From Acanthosepion pharaonis (taxonomy: Eukaryota > Mollusca > Cephalopoda > Sepiida > Sepiidae), in NCBI GenBank assembly GCA_903632075.3, contig CAHIKZ030000127.1, positions 550,001-614,000 of the forward strand: a stretch of 64,000 nucleotides of DNA. Direction: 5' to 3'. Position 1 is the stretch's first letter, and the number at the start of each line of letters is the position of its first letter. Positions 11,174 through 19,774 of this stretch are shown piece after piece. A program made the translations under genes and the position numbers. The notes below the pieces were generated by a model, which worked only from the letters and a program-made list of their open reading frames with translations, was not told the origin of the DNA and searched no databases.

Positions 11174-11292
11174 CTGATGAATCTGCTTTGCAAAAAGCGG
11201 ATCGAACTATATCAGATCCTGATAATCTTCGTTTCAGGTGCTTGCTTGATACTTGTGGGTGGATCCATTCTCCAGACAACCATTTCAATTGC
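11174..11292 (-). CDS. SYTL: Synaptotagmin-like protein, coding exon 3 (Rab-binding SHD2)
   Basis: The exon follows CCTTTCTTTGACAG and ends at CAG|GTAAAT. The AT carried over from exon 2 plus its first base makes ATG, then CAA TTG AAA TGG and so on, open throughout, with one base left over. The peptide begins QLKWLSGEWIHPQ and ends near DIVRSAFCKADSS. The SGEW core corresponds to the SGxWFF-type motif of SHD2, which completes the Rab27-binding surface of Slp and melanophilin-type effectors; the usual aromatic pair after W is I-H here. At 119 nt it would be missed by open-reading-frame length filters. A palindromic retroposon ends 37 nt into the following intron. Downstream exons (linker, C2A, C2B) were not found in 1-11173 and probably lie outside the window. 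Confidence 0.83.
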
Positions 11293-11862
11293 CTGTCAAA
11301 GAAAGGAATTCTTTTTCAGGATTTAAAGAAATTAGTTAAAATTGGTTAAACAAGGTTGAATTATATGAAAATGTCCATGCGTGTATATTTTTATTACAGA
11401 AGAGATTATTTTTAGTAGATACCTATATTTGAGTATAATTCCTTGTTTTTAAAACGGCGTTTATTTCATCTGGTGGCCTTCACATTCAAAAAAATGTAAT
11501 TAAAATGTATCCTCCAGTTTAAATCCTGACATTTTCTTTATTAAGTTAGATGAAATAAACAGTGTTTGTTTTGATTTTACGTCATATCAAACTCAATGGG
11601 TCATTTAATACCAACAAAATTTTATTGTTGGTAATATTATTTTTAAAAATCTATTTCTGGTAATATTCAAATAAACACTGTTTACAAAACAGGATATCCT
11701 AGTCAAATACAAGTATATTTATTACTTTTAAGATTATCTAAAGTGAATGAAGTATCTACTCAAATACAAGTACCGACTAAAAGTAATGTTTGAAGTAATA
11801 AAAATGTTGGATTAAAATTTTTTAAAAATCCATTAATTCTTTAGAAACTAAAGATAGATATT

Positions 11863-11898
<36 letters not shown>

Positions 11899-11989
11899 AA
11901 TAAGAGAAAGAACAGATGGAATAATATTCCACTGTTCGTGGCATTTACTTTTAAAATGTGCTCAATACAAAGTAGAGCAATATATTATT
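11293..11989. other. Intronic stretch with a retroposon C fragment
   Basis: 11562-11685 matches part of family C (ATATCAAACTCAATGGGTCA, TTTCTGGTAATATT). A short TA tract lies at 11865-11888. Nothing else recognised. Confidence 0.6.
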
Positions 11990-11994
11990 TCTTC

Positions 11995-12226
11995 TTTTTT
12001 TCTTTTTATAAGAGATTATAATAAAAACATGTTGAAATCACTACAGAAAAGCTTTCATGTTTCAATACTAAGATTGTACTTCTTCAGGCTATGGTAAGTA
12101 ACTGGAGAATCACCATTTACTTAGCCTTGCCTAAAGAAGTACAATCAATGTATTGAAACATGAAATCTTTTGTGTAGTGATTTCAACATGTTTTTATTAT
12201 AATCTCTTATAATAAAAATAATAATT
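11995..12226. repeat. Hairpin with about 95-bp arms
   Basis: The left arm (AAGAGATTATAATAAAAACATGTTGAAATCACTACA…, about 12008-12100) is answered by TGTAGTGATTTCAACATGTT… on the right (about 12125-12218), with TTGTACTTC against GAAGTACAA near the tip. Arms are well over 85% complementary by eye. Confidence 0.88.
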
Positions 12227-12233
12227 ATATATA

Positions 12234-12414
12234 CAGTGTAACCCGGATATAAGAGACCCTGATATAAGAGAAACCCGGAATAAGAGAGATTTTCTCTGGT
12301 CCCAAATTAGAGCCTCTGTTAATGTATATAAAATAGACCAAACCCGGATATAAGAGAAACCCGGATATAAGAGACTTCTTCTCTGGTCCCAACAACTCTT
12401 ATATCCAGGTTACA

Positions 12415-12417
<3 letters not shown>
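12234..12417. mobile_element. pogo/Tigger-like MITE
   Basis: Termini CAGTGTAACCCGGATATAAG and CTTATATCCAGGTTACACTG are inverted with one mismatch. The left end follows TA. The CAGTGTAACC start is typical of pogo-group ends. The 184-bp interior repeats the AACCCGGATATAAGAGA motif several times and has no coding capacity. Confidence 0.82.
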
Positions 12418-12499
<82 letters not shown>

Positions 12500-12510
12500 C
12501 ACACACACAT
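12418..12510. repeat. TA microsatellite grading into GA and CA
   Basis: About 67 bp of uninterrupted TA followed by GAGAGAGAGA and ACACACACAC. It separates the MITE from the foldback element on its right. Confidence 0.98.
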
Positions 12511-12540
12511 TATGAAATGAACAAAGTCTGACAATTATTT

Positions 12541-13051
12541 AAGACATTTATGTTTATACGTTCTTTTTATAGATACAAATATTTAAGTAAATGCTCTGTT
12601 TATAATAAACAGTATTAACAACATTTACCGACCTGAATGTCTGAGAAATTTTCATAGAAAATATGCATCCTCCAACAGGAATCAAACCTGTATCCTATAC
12701 AGAACCATCATATAACCCAACGTGTCTTAACCGATTGGGCCACTGGGGAGTGTTCAGTTAGCAAGGTCAATTTTACTGTTTTTAAACAATTCTCCATGAT
12801 TTTCTCTCATTTATTCATATCTGCTCAAGGCATATCCAAATGTAAACAAATGACATCATACATTATGAAATGGACAAAGTCCAACAATTATTTAAGACAT
12901 TTTTTATGTTTATACGAGAGATGCATATTTTCTATGAAAATTTCTTGGATATTCAGGCCAGTAAATGATGTTAATACTGTTTACTATAAACAGAGCATGT
13001 ACTTAAATATTTGTATCTATAAAAAGAACATAAACATAAAAAATGTCATAT
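12541..13051. repeat. Foldback element, family K copy 1
   Basis: The left arm (12541-12667) contains TTTAAGTAAATGCTCTGTTT and ATTTTCATAGAAAATATGCAT. The right arm (about 12920-13051) carries the reverse complements. The 250-bp loop holds a tRNA-like segment and a near copy of the sequence lying just outside the left arm (TATGAAATGAACAAAGTC outside, TATGAAATGGACAAAGTC inside). A compact copy of the same family is at 38317-38513. Confidence 0.85.
12668..12750 (-). other. tRNA-like segment with pol III boxes
   Basis: On the minus strand TGGCCCAATCGG fits the A box and GGTTTGATTCC the B box, with a perfect five-pair T-arm (ACAGG against CCTGT). The acceptor stem pairs in only about five of seven positions, so a functional tRNA is unlikely; a tRNA-derived SINE head is the better reading. 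It lies in the loop of the foldback element. Confidence 0.6.
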
Positions 13052-13054
13052 CTA

Positions 13055-13090
<36 letters not shown>

Positions 13091-13091
<1 letters not shown>

Positions 13092-13197
13092 CTCACTCAT
13101 TTTATTTTTGTAGTATCAGTATTGAGTATGACCTAAAGTGCAAACAGACAGTCAATAAATTTTAAGGTCAATAGGGTCTGTTCTACAGGATGCACTA

Positions 13198-13235
<38 letters not shown>

Positions 13236-13609
13236 AATTTGGTACGTCTCATTTAATTGTTGGAATTTTTGTTACAGTTATTTAAAACAAAATCAAAGGA
13301 TAAAAATTTAATCCCTTAAAACAGAAGAAAAATACAAATATTAGATGTGGCGTTCAAACTAAAAAAGTTCATTTTTTTTTTCCTATGTTAATTTGTTTTT
13401 TTTCATCATATAGTAAATCTAAAATTTCCTATTTTTTGTGGGGTACCCTGTAGTTTCTCTCCAGGGAAGGGAAGAAAACCCAACTCCCCATCATCATATA
13501 TTCATCAACTACCCGGCAAGTGTGTACAACTGTACATTGTAATAATTTCTTGGTCATGTTTTTAAAATTTTATAACAAGAAATAAATTTGACAATTAAAA
13601 TTAGAGAAA
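13091..13609. other. Unassigned stretch with long poly(A)
   Basis: Preceded by a TA tract at 13070-13090. A 35-nt A run (13199-13233) follows GCACTACA. No gene seen. Confidence 0.5.
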
Positions 13610-14651
13610 GCTGACCTCTCCCTTTACATAAAAATCATGTGACAAATTATTTATAAACAGAAGCACCATCAAAAAGTGGCCATCTGCAAAAAATAACTGC
13701 AAGAGCAAGTAGACATCTAGTTTGGCCCTGCCCAGACAAATCCTGCCATGACCTTGGTGGTTCTCCAAGGCTCCCTGGCTAATGTCGGAATCAATGTGCA
13801 TATGTCTGCAGTGTGACAAAATCTTAATGATGCTAATCTTCATGGTAGGAACGCCTAGAAAAAAAAAAAAAAAAATCACTGCTTACGAAAAAACAAACAG
13901 GCTGGTCTCAACAATGCCAAAGCTCATTAATAAACCAGAAATGTTTTGGTAAAAGGTTTTATGGCCCAATGAGATCAAGCTAAAGTTTTTGACAGGAACA
14001 ATAGGTGGTTTGTCTGGCAAAAACTTCTAATACGGCTTTTGAAGAGAAGAATTTAGTACCAGCATTATGATTTAGGGTTTCTTTGCTGCAGCTGGAATAG
14101 GTAAAAAAAAGTTTGCATTGATGGCACAATGGACTCTGCAAGAACAATAATTTGAAGCATCAAAGCGAATCAACAAAAGAATGGCTTTGAAAAAAGAAAC
14201 TTCAAAACTTGGAATGGCCTAGTCAAAGTTCTGATCTAAACCCAGTTGAAAAACTGTCGTTCAAATTAAAGAAAGCAGTATATGCCAGAGATCCAGGTAA
14301 TATTGAGCAATTGTGGGAGTTTTGCCAAGAAGAAGGATCAAAAATTGACACTCACTACTGCTAGAAATTTCTTCAAAATTATAGAAAAAGACTGGTCGAC
14401 ATTGTGACCTGAAAAGAAGCAGTCACCAAAATTAAAGTCATGAAATTTAAGGGTTCGTTTACTTTTGCACATCTTAATTTTTAATATTTTTATTCCAGAT
14501 TGACAAAAATTTTTGAAAGTTTTTTGTAATTAATTTAATAAAGTTTTTTCTTAATGGATATAGAGTTTAAGAATTGTTGATTATCTAGAAATAAGACAAA
14601 TTTTTTTAATATTATCTTAGGGGTTCACATACTTTTGTATAGCACTGTGTG

Positions 14652-14652
<1 letters not shown>
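13610..14652 (+). pseudogene. Tc1-type transposase pseudogene with right terminal repeat
   Basis: Pieces of a Tc1 transposase occur in order but in different frames: LQGSLANVGINVHMSAV (13767-13817), a middle piece around NLVPAL and FLCCSWNR (14055-14100), and LEWPSQSSDLNPVE followed by LKKAVYARDPGNIEQLWEFC (14205-14330), the last carrying the SDLNP region near the third catalytic acid. The block with the second catalytic aspartate appears deleted or scrambled. The element ends with GGTTCACATACTTTTGTATA followed by GCACTGTG, a Tc1-like terminal repeat. No matching left terminus was found. Stop codons and frame changes make it inactive. Confidence 0.85.

Positions 14653-14659
<7 letters not shown>

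Positions 14660-14701
<42 letters not shown>
14660..14701. repeat. TA microsatellite
   Basis: Uninterrupted TA between the Tc1 terminus (with a short GTGTGTGT run) and a hairpin. Confidence 0.98.
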
Positions 14702-14705
<4 letters not shown>

Positions 14706-14706
<1 letters not shown>

Positions 14707-14862
14707 AAAAGGCTTAAACACTAATATTCCATGGTTATAATTTATTAAAATGGAATCAGAATTACGATCCAATTCATCCTGATGAATTGGATCGTTATTA
14801 CAATTCCAATGTAATAAATTATAACCATGGAATATTAGTGTTTAAGCCCCTTTTTTATTATA
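14706..14862. repeat. Near-perfect hairpin, about 75-bp arms
   Basis: AGGCTTAAACACTAATATTC at 14710 is mirrored by GAATATTAGTGTTTAAGCCC at about 14830, and the arms close on GATCCAATTCATCCTGATGA, itself self-complementary. Only a few mismatches and one small bulge are visible. Confidence 0.95.
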
Positions 14863-14915
14863 TTCTTACTCTGTCCTGCACATTGAATTCTACCTGGATT
14901 CTATCCTCTTGAAAT

Positions 14916-14920
<5 letters not shown>

Positions 14921-14956
<36 letters not shown>
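14921..14956. repeat. TA microsatellite
   Basis: TA tract between two independent hairpins. Confidence 0.97.
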
Positions 14957-14958
<2 letters not shown>

Positions 14959-14995
14959 TTCCATTAAAAACAATTGGTAAGGTTTTTTGGTACAA

Positions 14996-15165
14996 TATCT
15001 ATTTTATTTTCCAAACATGGTCAACACATTGTGGCAATGTTCATATTTGATATTATTGAGTGTTTTTCTTTTTTATTAATAAAAAGCCAATACTCAACAG
15101 CACCAGCTACGAACATGGCCACAATGTGCTAACTGGTATTATTAGAAAATAAAATATTCCTATAA
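14996..15165. repeat. Imperfect hairpin (family M)
   Basis: TTTATTTTCCAAACATGGTC… pairs with …GGTATTATTAGAAAATAAA; the arms share ACACATTGTGGCAATGTTC against GAACATGGCCACAATGTG. Loop of about 25 bp rich in T and A. Confidence 0.82.
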
Positions 15166-15339
15166 CCCGAGGTACATTCATAAAAAAACTCCATAGATTC
15201 AGTTAAAAGTAAAAATAAAGTCATCTTTGATAATGGTTAAAAGAATAGCATAGAAAACATTTGAACAATTTCTACATAATTTATGTCTAGAAAAGAAAAA
15301 AAATTATTATAACACAAGAAAAATTAAATAAAATACTTA

Positions 15340-15404
15340 ACTGAAGTACTGTGTCAGTTGTTTTTAATGAAATATGTATAAAAGAAGGACTGCTGCCCAA
15401 ATAG

Positions 15405-15465
<61 letters not shown>
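15340..15465. repeat. Hairpin-family L arm fragment and TA tract
   Basis: 15350-15400 (TAATGAAATATGTATAAAAG, GGACTGCTGCCCAAATA) resembles the right edge of the hairpin unit at 32080-32140. It is followed by CA repeats and TA at 15415-15465, as at the other locus. Confidence 0.7.
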
Positions 15466-15467
<2 letters not shown>

Positions 15468-15522
15468 CCTATTCTGATGTTAATACATGTTTACCATATT
15501 ATTCACATTCCCTAATACTTAC

Positions 15523-15735
15523 ATCTGTTTGAAGCAGTAAATGCATGTCCAACCTCCTGTAAGTAAAGCCACACGACATGTTTTACAGATTTTAAATCGG
15601 CAACTGGGACATATTTCACCCCTGTTGAAAAAGATGCCAAGTTCACAATGACACCTGACACACAATCGGGATAAGTCGTCACCATCTCTTAGGACTCCTT
15701 TCATCCGCAAGCCATGGAGTTCATTTTTCACCTGA
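15523..15735 (-). CDS. SYTL: Synaptotagmin-like protein, coding exon 2 (FYVE-type zinc finger)
   Basis: This 213-nt minus-strand exon follows a long pyrimidine tract ending in TTTTTAG and ends at AT|GTAAGTATT, a near-perfect donor. The AA left over from exon 1 plus its first base gives one codon, and the frame then stays open to the donor, leaving AT for exon 3. The peptide shows paired cysteines LCVRC, ICPSC, ICKTC and WTCIYC, the C-X2-C spacing of the FYVE_2 Rab-effector zinc finger that separates SHD1 and SHD2 in Slp3, Slp4 and Slp5 and is absent from Slp1 and Slp2. This identifies the subfamily better than the helix does. A 50-bp TA tract lies about 57 nt inside the downstream intron. A single-exon 70-codon reading of this segment would miss that both ends are splice sites. 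Confidence 0.87.
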
Positions 15736-15796
15736 CTAAAAATAAAAAAAACGAGAGAGAAACAAAATGTTACAAACTGTACTACTAGGTTAGTTT

Positions 15797-16235
15797 GGTT
15801 TGGTTTGTTTTATAGCATATCAACACCTCAATGGGTTATTTAATACCAACAAGATTTTTAGTGCTGTTAATATTTCTTTTTCCAAAAAAGTATTTCTGGT
15901 AATATTTTTTTTTCAAAAATGTTTTACTGGTATTAAAACCTATTTTTACACATTTTGACCCCAGTTTCGGGGTTAACTATTTGCCCATAGCTGGGACCCT
16001 AACAGGTGCTACCACCCCAAGTCAGGGTGGATCTGGGAACACCAGCAATTAAGAGGTGGTTCCACACTCCTGAAGACCTCCTGATCACAGGCTTTGCTGC
16101 TGGATGTAGTTTATCGTCTTACCCAGGATGATGTACTACTTGGTCCAGAAAGTGTAGAGTGAACGGGACAAGTAAGAAACAAGGCATCTCTAGACACGCA
16201 CAGGGGAACAACAACAATCTACCCCCAACTGATAC
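15797..16235 (-). mobile_element. Retroposon C, copy 1
   Basis: Begins on the plus strand with GTTTGGTTTGGTTTG, shows degenerate TTTCTGGTAATATTTTTT sub-repeats, then GGTTAACTATTTGCCCATAG and ATGTAGTTTATCGTCTTACC. Read on the minus strand the oligo-(CAAAC) run would be a 3' tail. Other copies: 18046-18452, 42898-43160, 51419-51919. Confidence 0.8.
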
Positions 16236-16451
16236 AAGTCCTACTATTTAACCCATAGCTGGAGGGAATTAAAGAAAAAAATGGAAATTCAGTGTGACAA
16301 TAGGAAAGGCATTTCAAAGAAAAAAAAAATTTCCATTTCTACTCATTGAACACAAATAATTTCATTTCAGAATTTTCAACAATCATTTTTCTTTTAAATT
16401 ACACAATATTTTTTTTTTAATCATTTCCCTATCTGTCTATATTTCTGAGAT

Positions 16452-16718
16452 GAGGTATTATGTACACTATTTACATTATTCGGACTATTGTCCTCATCTT
16501 TGTTGCCATATTTATTACGTTTCGACAGTTATACGCTCTGGACTTCTTCAGGTGGTTGGAATGTCGAACTGAACCCTTTATTTCACTCACTGGGGTAGAC
16601 TGTTCTAGTTCCACATGCTATGTTTAATGTATGTCAGTTATCTCCTGTTAATTCCCCTCTGCAATTTCTCCACTGCCTTAACCAGGTATTGAACTCAAAC
16701 TCTTTGGGTCCTGGCAGA
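16452..16718 (-). mobile_element. SINE family A, single copy
   Basis: Plus strand reads from TATTATGTACACTATTTACA through GACTTCTTCAGGTGGTTGGA and CTCACTGGGGTAGACTGTTC to the tRNA-like head (AACCAGGTATTGAACTC, reverse complement of a B-box-like segment). It is one arm of the palindromic unit found elsewhere, here without an inverted partner. Confidence 0.78.
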
Positions 16719-16734
16719 GAGAAGAAATAAATAA

Positions 16735-16925
16735 TATGAATTAAGAATACAAAAGATAACAATTGACACTGCATTTAAATTCTTGCAGATCAAAGTTGAC
16801 TGAAAAGCAAGAGGCTGGAAGAGAGTTCCACAGGCAAGAAGTGCAAGAGAAGAAACTATTAGCATAGAACTTACAGTTACTGCTTAACCTGTGAAATTGC
16901 CCAGCACAAATTCCAGAGACAAATA
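16735..16925 (-). mobile_element. Jockey/CR1-like LINE, 3' coding fragment
   Basis: The minus strand resembles the end of the LINE reverse-transcriptase ORF seen at 28763-29080: the reverse complements of AGAGTTCCACAGGCAAGAAG and TAGCATAGAACTTACAGTTA correspond to the conserved C-terminal LWNSLP-like region. Heavily degraded. Confidence 0.65.
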
Positions 16926-17029
16926 ATATTTATTTTTGTATAAAACAAAAAATATCTTACAAGGTCAAAAGTGAGGATGGAGAAGGCTTTTCTTCATCGA
17001 TCTTATCTGAAAATTAGCTAGTCACAATC

Positions 17030-17297
17030 TGTTATAGTGGAACACACCTATTCTATGGTGAATAGACTCTCCCTCCTATAATAAGTAGGAGTAGTATCAG
17101 TCGCTAAGTCGCTCAGGGAGTTGGTCAGTCAGTTGAGGCCGGACGACCGTTAGTCGGATATTAAAGTATCAGCCACCACAACTAGATTACTGTGTCATTA
17201 TCTATTATATCAAGTTCCTAACGTTTTGTACGTCGAACCTATTTTAGGACCAACTTAGTACAACTAAAAGCGTCCACTGTGAAACTACTCTACAACA
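17030..17297 (+). mobile_element. Probable Ty3-type LTR (solo or 5' end of a truncated element)
   Basis: A 268-bp block starts TGTTATAGTGGAACACAC and ends CTACTCTACAACA, the TG…CA boundaries of an LTR. It has clearly higher GC and CpG than its surroundings. It is followed at once by CTTGATGACGAGGATTC, resembling the TGGCGACGAGGAT leader/primer-binding junction of animal Ty3 elements. The leader stops after about 40 bp at a poly(A) run (17330-17340). No second LTR is seen. Confidence 0.5.
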
Positions 17298-17444
17298 CTT
17301 GATGACGAGGATTCAAACTCATATGGAGGAAAAAAAAAAATTTGTTCGCCATATACAACACAATCACTGACCCAAACAAACAATACAATATTTCTTGCAC
17401 CAAAACACCACATTCTTACTTACTATTCTTACTAAAACTAGTGT

Positions 17445-17760
17445 TTGATTTACCTATAGGCTTAGCAGACTGTAGCATAGGGCCTCAAAATCTAGGTTGG
17501 TGTGTGGGGGGGGGCTCCAGCCAAGGTGTATAATTTGACACTGTCATAACACATTGTAGGGTCTAAATAACCCTTTAGTAATTTTAGTAATTTTAAACGC
17601 CCATCATCATCCTCAACTTCACTCAAATTAAATTAAGATTTTTCCATTTTCCCCTACTCATGAGAATAAAGGATCTGAAGGGGTCTCACAAGTGGAATAG
17701 CCCAAGGCCCTTGTTTATTTAAATCCGGCCCAGACTACAACCACCATGTCTCTTTGAAAT
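17445..17760. repeat. Dispersed repeat J, copy 1
   Basis: Contains ACCTATAGGCTTAGCAGACT, GGCTCCAGCCAAGGTGTATA and TTTTCCATTTTCCCCTACTC; an inverted copy is at 26900-27222. Unclassified; possibly a LINE 3' region. Confidence 0.75.
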
Positions 17761-17846
17761 CCCAACTAGTCCCATAAGTACAATTTGTCAAGTGTGTGGG
17801 GGGGGGTTTAAATAACATTTAAAAATGAATACCCCAATGACTATTT

Positions 17847-17849
<3 letters not shown>

Positions 17850-17901
<52 letters not shown>
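17850..17901. repeat. TA microsatellite
   Basis: About 52 bp of TA, then TACATACATACACACACAC. Confidence 0.98.
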
Positions 17902-17906
<5 letters not shown>

Positions 17907-18045
17907 CATACACACACACACACACAAGATATTAAACAAAATGGTGTGAGTAATACCCCCCTTCCCCCATTGTGGCAGAAATATCAGTTAACTGGACAAA
18001 ATTAATGTGGGACTTGGATAAATTAAAACCAATCCTTTGACCATC

Positions 18046-18452
18046 TCTGTCCTGGGTAAGATGATAAATCCCCGTCCAACAGCAAGGCCTCTGATCAGGA
18101 GGCTTTGAGCATGGAACCACCTCTTAATTGCTGGTGTTCTCAAGTCCAACCTAATCCAGGGTAGTAGCATCTGTTAGGGTCCCAGCTATGGGCATATAGT
18201 TAAACCCCAAACTGGGGTCAAAATACTATGAAAGTGTAAAAATAGGTTTTAATATCAGAAATACTTTGTAAAAAAATATTACCAGCAATACATTTTTATC
18301 AAAGAAAATATTACCAGCGAAGGAAAATTATTACCAGAAATAGATTCTTGAAGGAAAAAATATTACAAGAAATGGGTTTGTTACCAACAATGAAAATTTT
18401 GTTGGCATTAAATGACCCATTGAGGTTGGTATGCCGTAAAACAAACCAAACC
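18046..18452 (+). mobile_element. Retroposon C, copy 2 (opposite orientation)
   Basis: Reverse-complement layout of copy 1: GTAAGATGATAAATC first, then GGGTCCCAGCTATGGGCATA, four degenerate ATATTACCAGAAATA-type sub-repeats, and CAAACCAAACCAAACC as the terminal run. Confidence 0.82.
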
Positions 18453-18949
18453 AAACCTTTGACCAATGACACACACGCACAATTCCACACTCATTCAGAC
18501 ACAAGAAATACAAAAATCACAGTCAAGAAATGAAAAGTGTCTCGCATCCACCAGAGAACTGATATTTCTGGTCGCCTAATAGGGAAGAGGAGGGGGAAGT
18601 AAACTAAAGAAAGTGGGGACAAAAATAACAGAGGTCATTGAGCATGTATCCCCTAGCTAAGTTAACTTGGCGTAAAAAAAACTAAAAGCAAAATAAGATT
18701 AAACTAACTTATTTTAGGCAGAGTTGCCGATGTTTAATACAGGGTTCTCAATATCCAGATGTTTAACTGGCATCAAAATACCACATGAAGTCAGCATATT
18801 CCAGAGGCAAATGCATTTTTACTCCTCTGAATAAATTATTAGAAGCTTTTATAGGAAAGGGTGAGCTTATTTATTAGCAGATGGGGCAGGGTAACTCGAC
18901 AATATCTGTTAGCCATGAAAGAAGAGTTTAGTCTTTGGGAGGGTTAACA
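18453..18949. other. Unassigned
   Basis: No gene or known repeat recognised. Confidence 0.4.
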
Positions 18950-19049
18950 TTAGCACTATCCATAATAGTTAACATTTTTCCACCTTTTCTCTCTTCATGT
19001 AGATAATAGTGGCAGCTTATTCATCACATTTTCCATATCAGTATACTTT

Positions 19050-19300
19050 TATGGAAGAGAGATTCTGGGCTCGCATACATGATCCAGAATCTTCTTAGAA
19101 GAGACACATCTTTTAGTCAGGCAATCTGAAATTTGGCTTGAGCTGAAAATCCAATCAAGTTTATGCATTACCTTTTGATCAAGCATTTCACAAATAATTG
19201 CAGTTTCAATTCTCTTCTTTTTATCCAATATTTGAGTAAATGACCGAGCAGATTTCATATAGGCCTGCATTGTCAATTTTACATATTACTCAAAGATTCT
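19050..19300 (-). pseudogene. Ty1/copia-like pol remnant (RNase H C-terminal part)
   Basis: The minus strand encodes about 75 residues including LDKKKRIETAIICEMLDQKV and SSQISDCLTKRCVSSKKIL. This fits the end of copia-type RNase H, where an EDKRLRIDIAAI-like stretch precedes W…QLADCLTK. No other pol domain is recognisable nearby. The flanks at 18975-19030 and 19465-19525 share CATGTAGA…ATAGTGG…AACTTATTTATCA and may be parts of one repeat surrounding the fragment. Confidence 0.6.
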
Positions 19301-19616
19301 CCGGCTTGTTTTCAGTGCATAAAAGTTCTAAAAGATATTTAGATACTGCCTAATGGTTAAATCCACTTTGGCAAGAAGGGAAATAAGCACATTCATTAAG
19401 CTGAGGAGTAAGGGTCTAATTTGTTAACCAAAGATGGTGAGTTCAATCCTAGGTAGGAGTCAGCATAGTTTTCTCCCTTTTCACTTTTTCATGTAGACCA
19501 TAGTGGAAACTTATTTATCATGCACGTTTTAATGTACGTTTTTTTTTTTTTTTAAGAGACATTTATTTTCTGATGCGATTTTATGGAAAAAATATAGAAA
19601 ATTGTCAGAAAATTTA

Positions 19617-19774
19617 CCGTATTTGACAGTGTATAAGACGCACATCAATTTCAGCAGGGTAAATCAAGAAAAAATTAATAAATTTACATATACGACGCAA
19701 ATGAATTTTAAAAGATATTTTTTATAAAAAAAAAAAAAAAAACAGTGCGCCTTATATGCGGTCAAATACAGTTA
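19617..19774. mobile_element. MITE with CCGTATTTGAC ends
   Basis: ACCGTATTTGACAGTGTATA with AGACGCAC at the left is inverted at the right as GTGCGCCTTATATGCGGTCA with AATACAGT. Length about 157 bp. Such ends with TATAAGACGCAC occur widely in non-autonomous DNA transposons; a hAT affinity is guessed. A relic at about 21480-21515 (GTGCGTATTGTAAGC) looks related. Confidence 0.65.

Noticed and set aside
12668..12750. A working tRNA gene.
   Set aside because: Acceptor stem mismatches and position in the loop of a repeated foldback; more likely a SINE head.
13601..13879. Minus-strand 92-codon frame as a gene.
   Set aside because: The plus strand carries Tc1 transposase homology (SLANVGINVHMSAV) over the same bases.
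15519..15731. A free-standing 70-codon zinc-finger protein.
   Set aside because: Its last codons read through a GTAAGTATT donor and its first through an acceptor; it is an internal exon.
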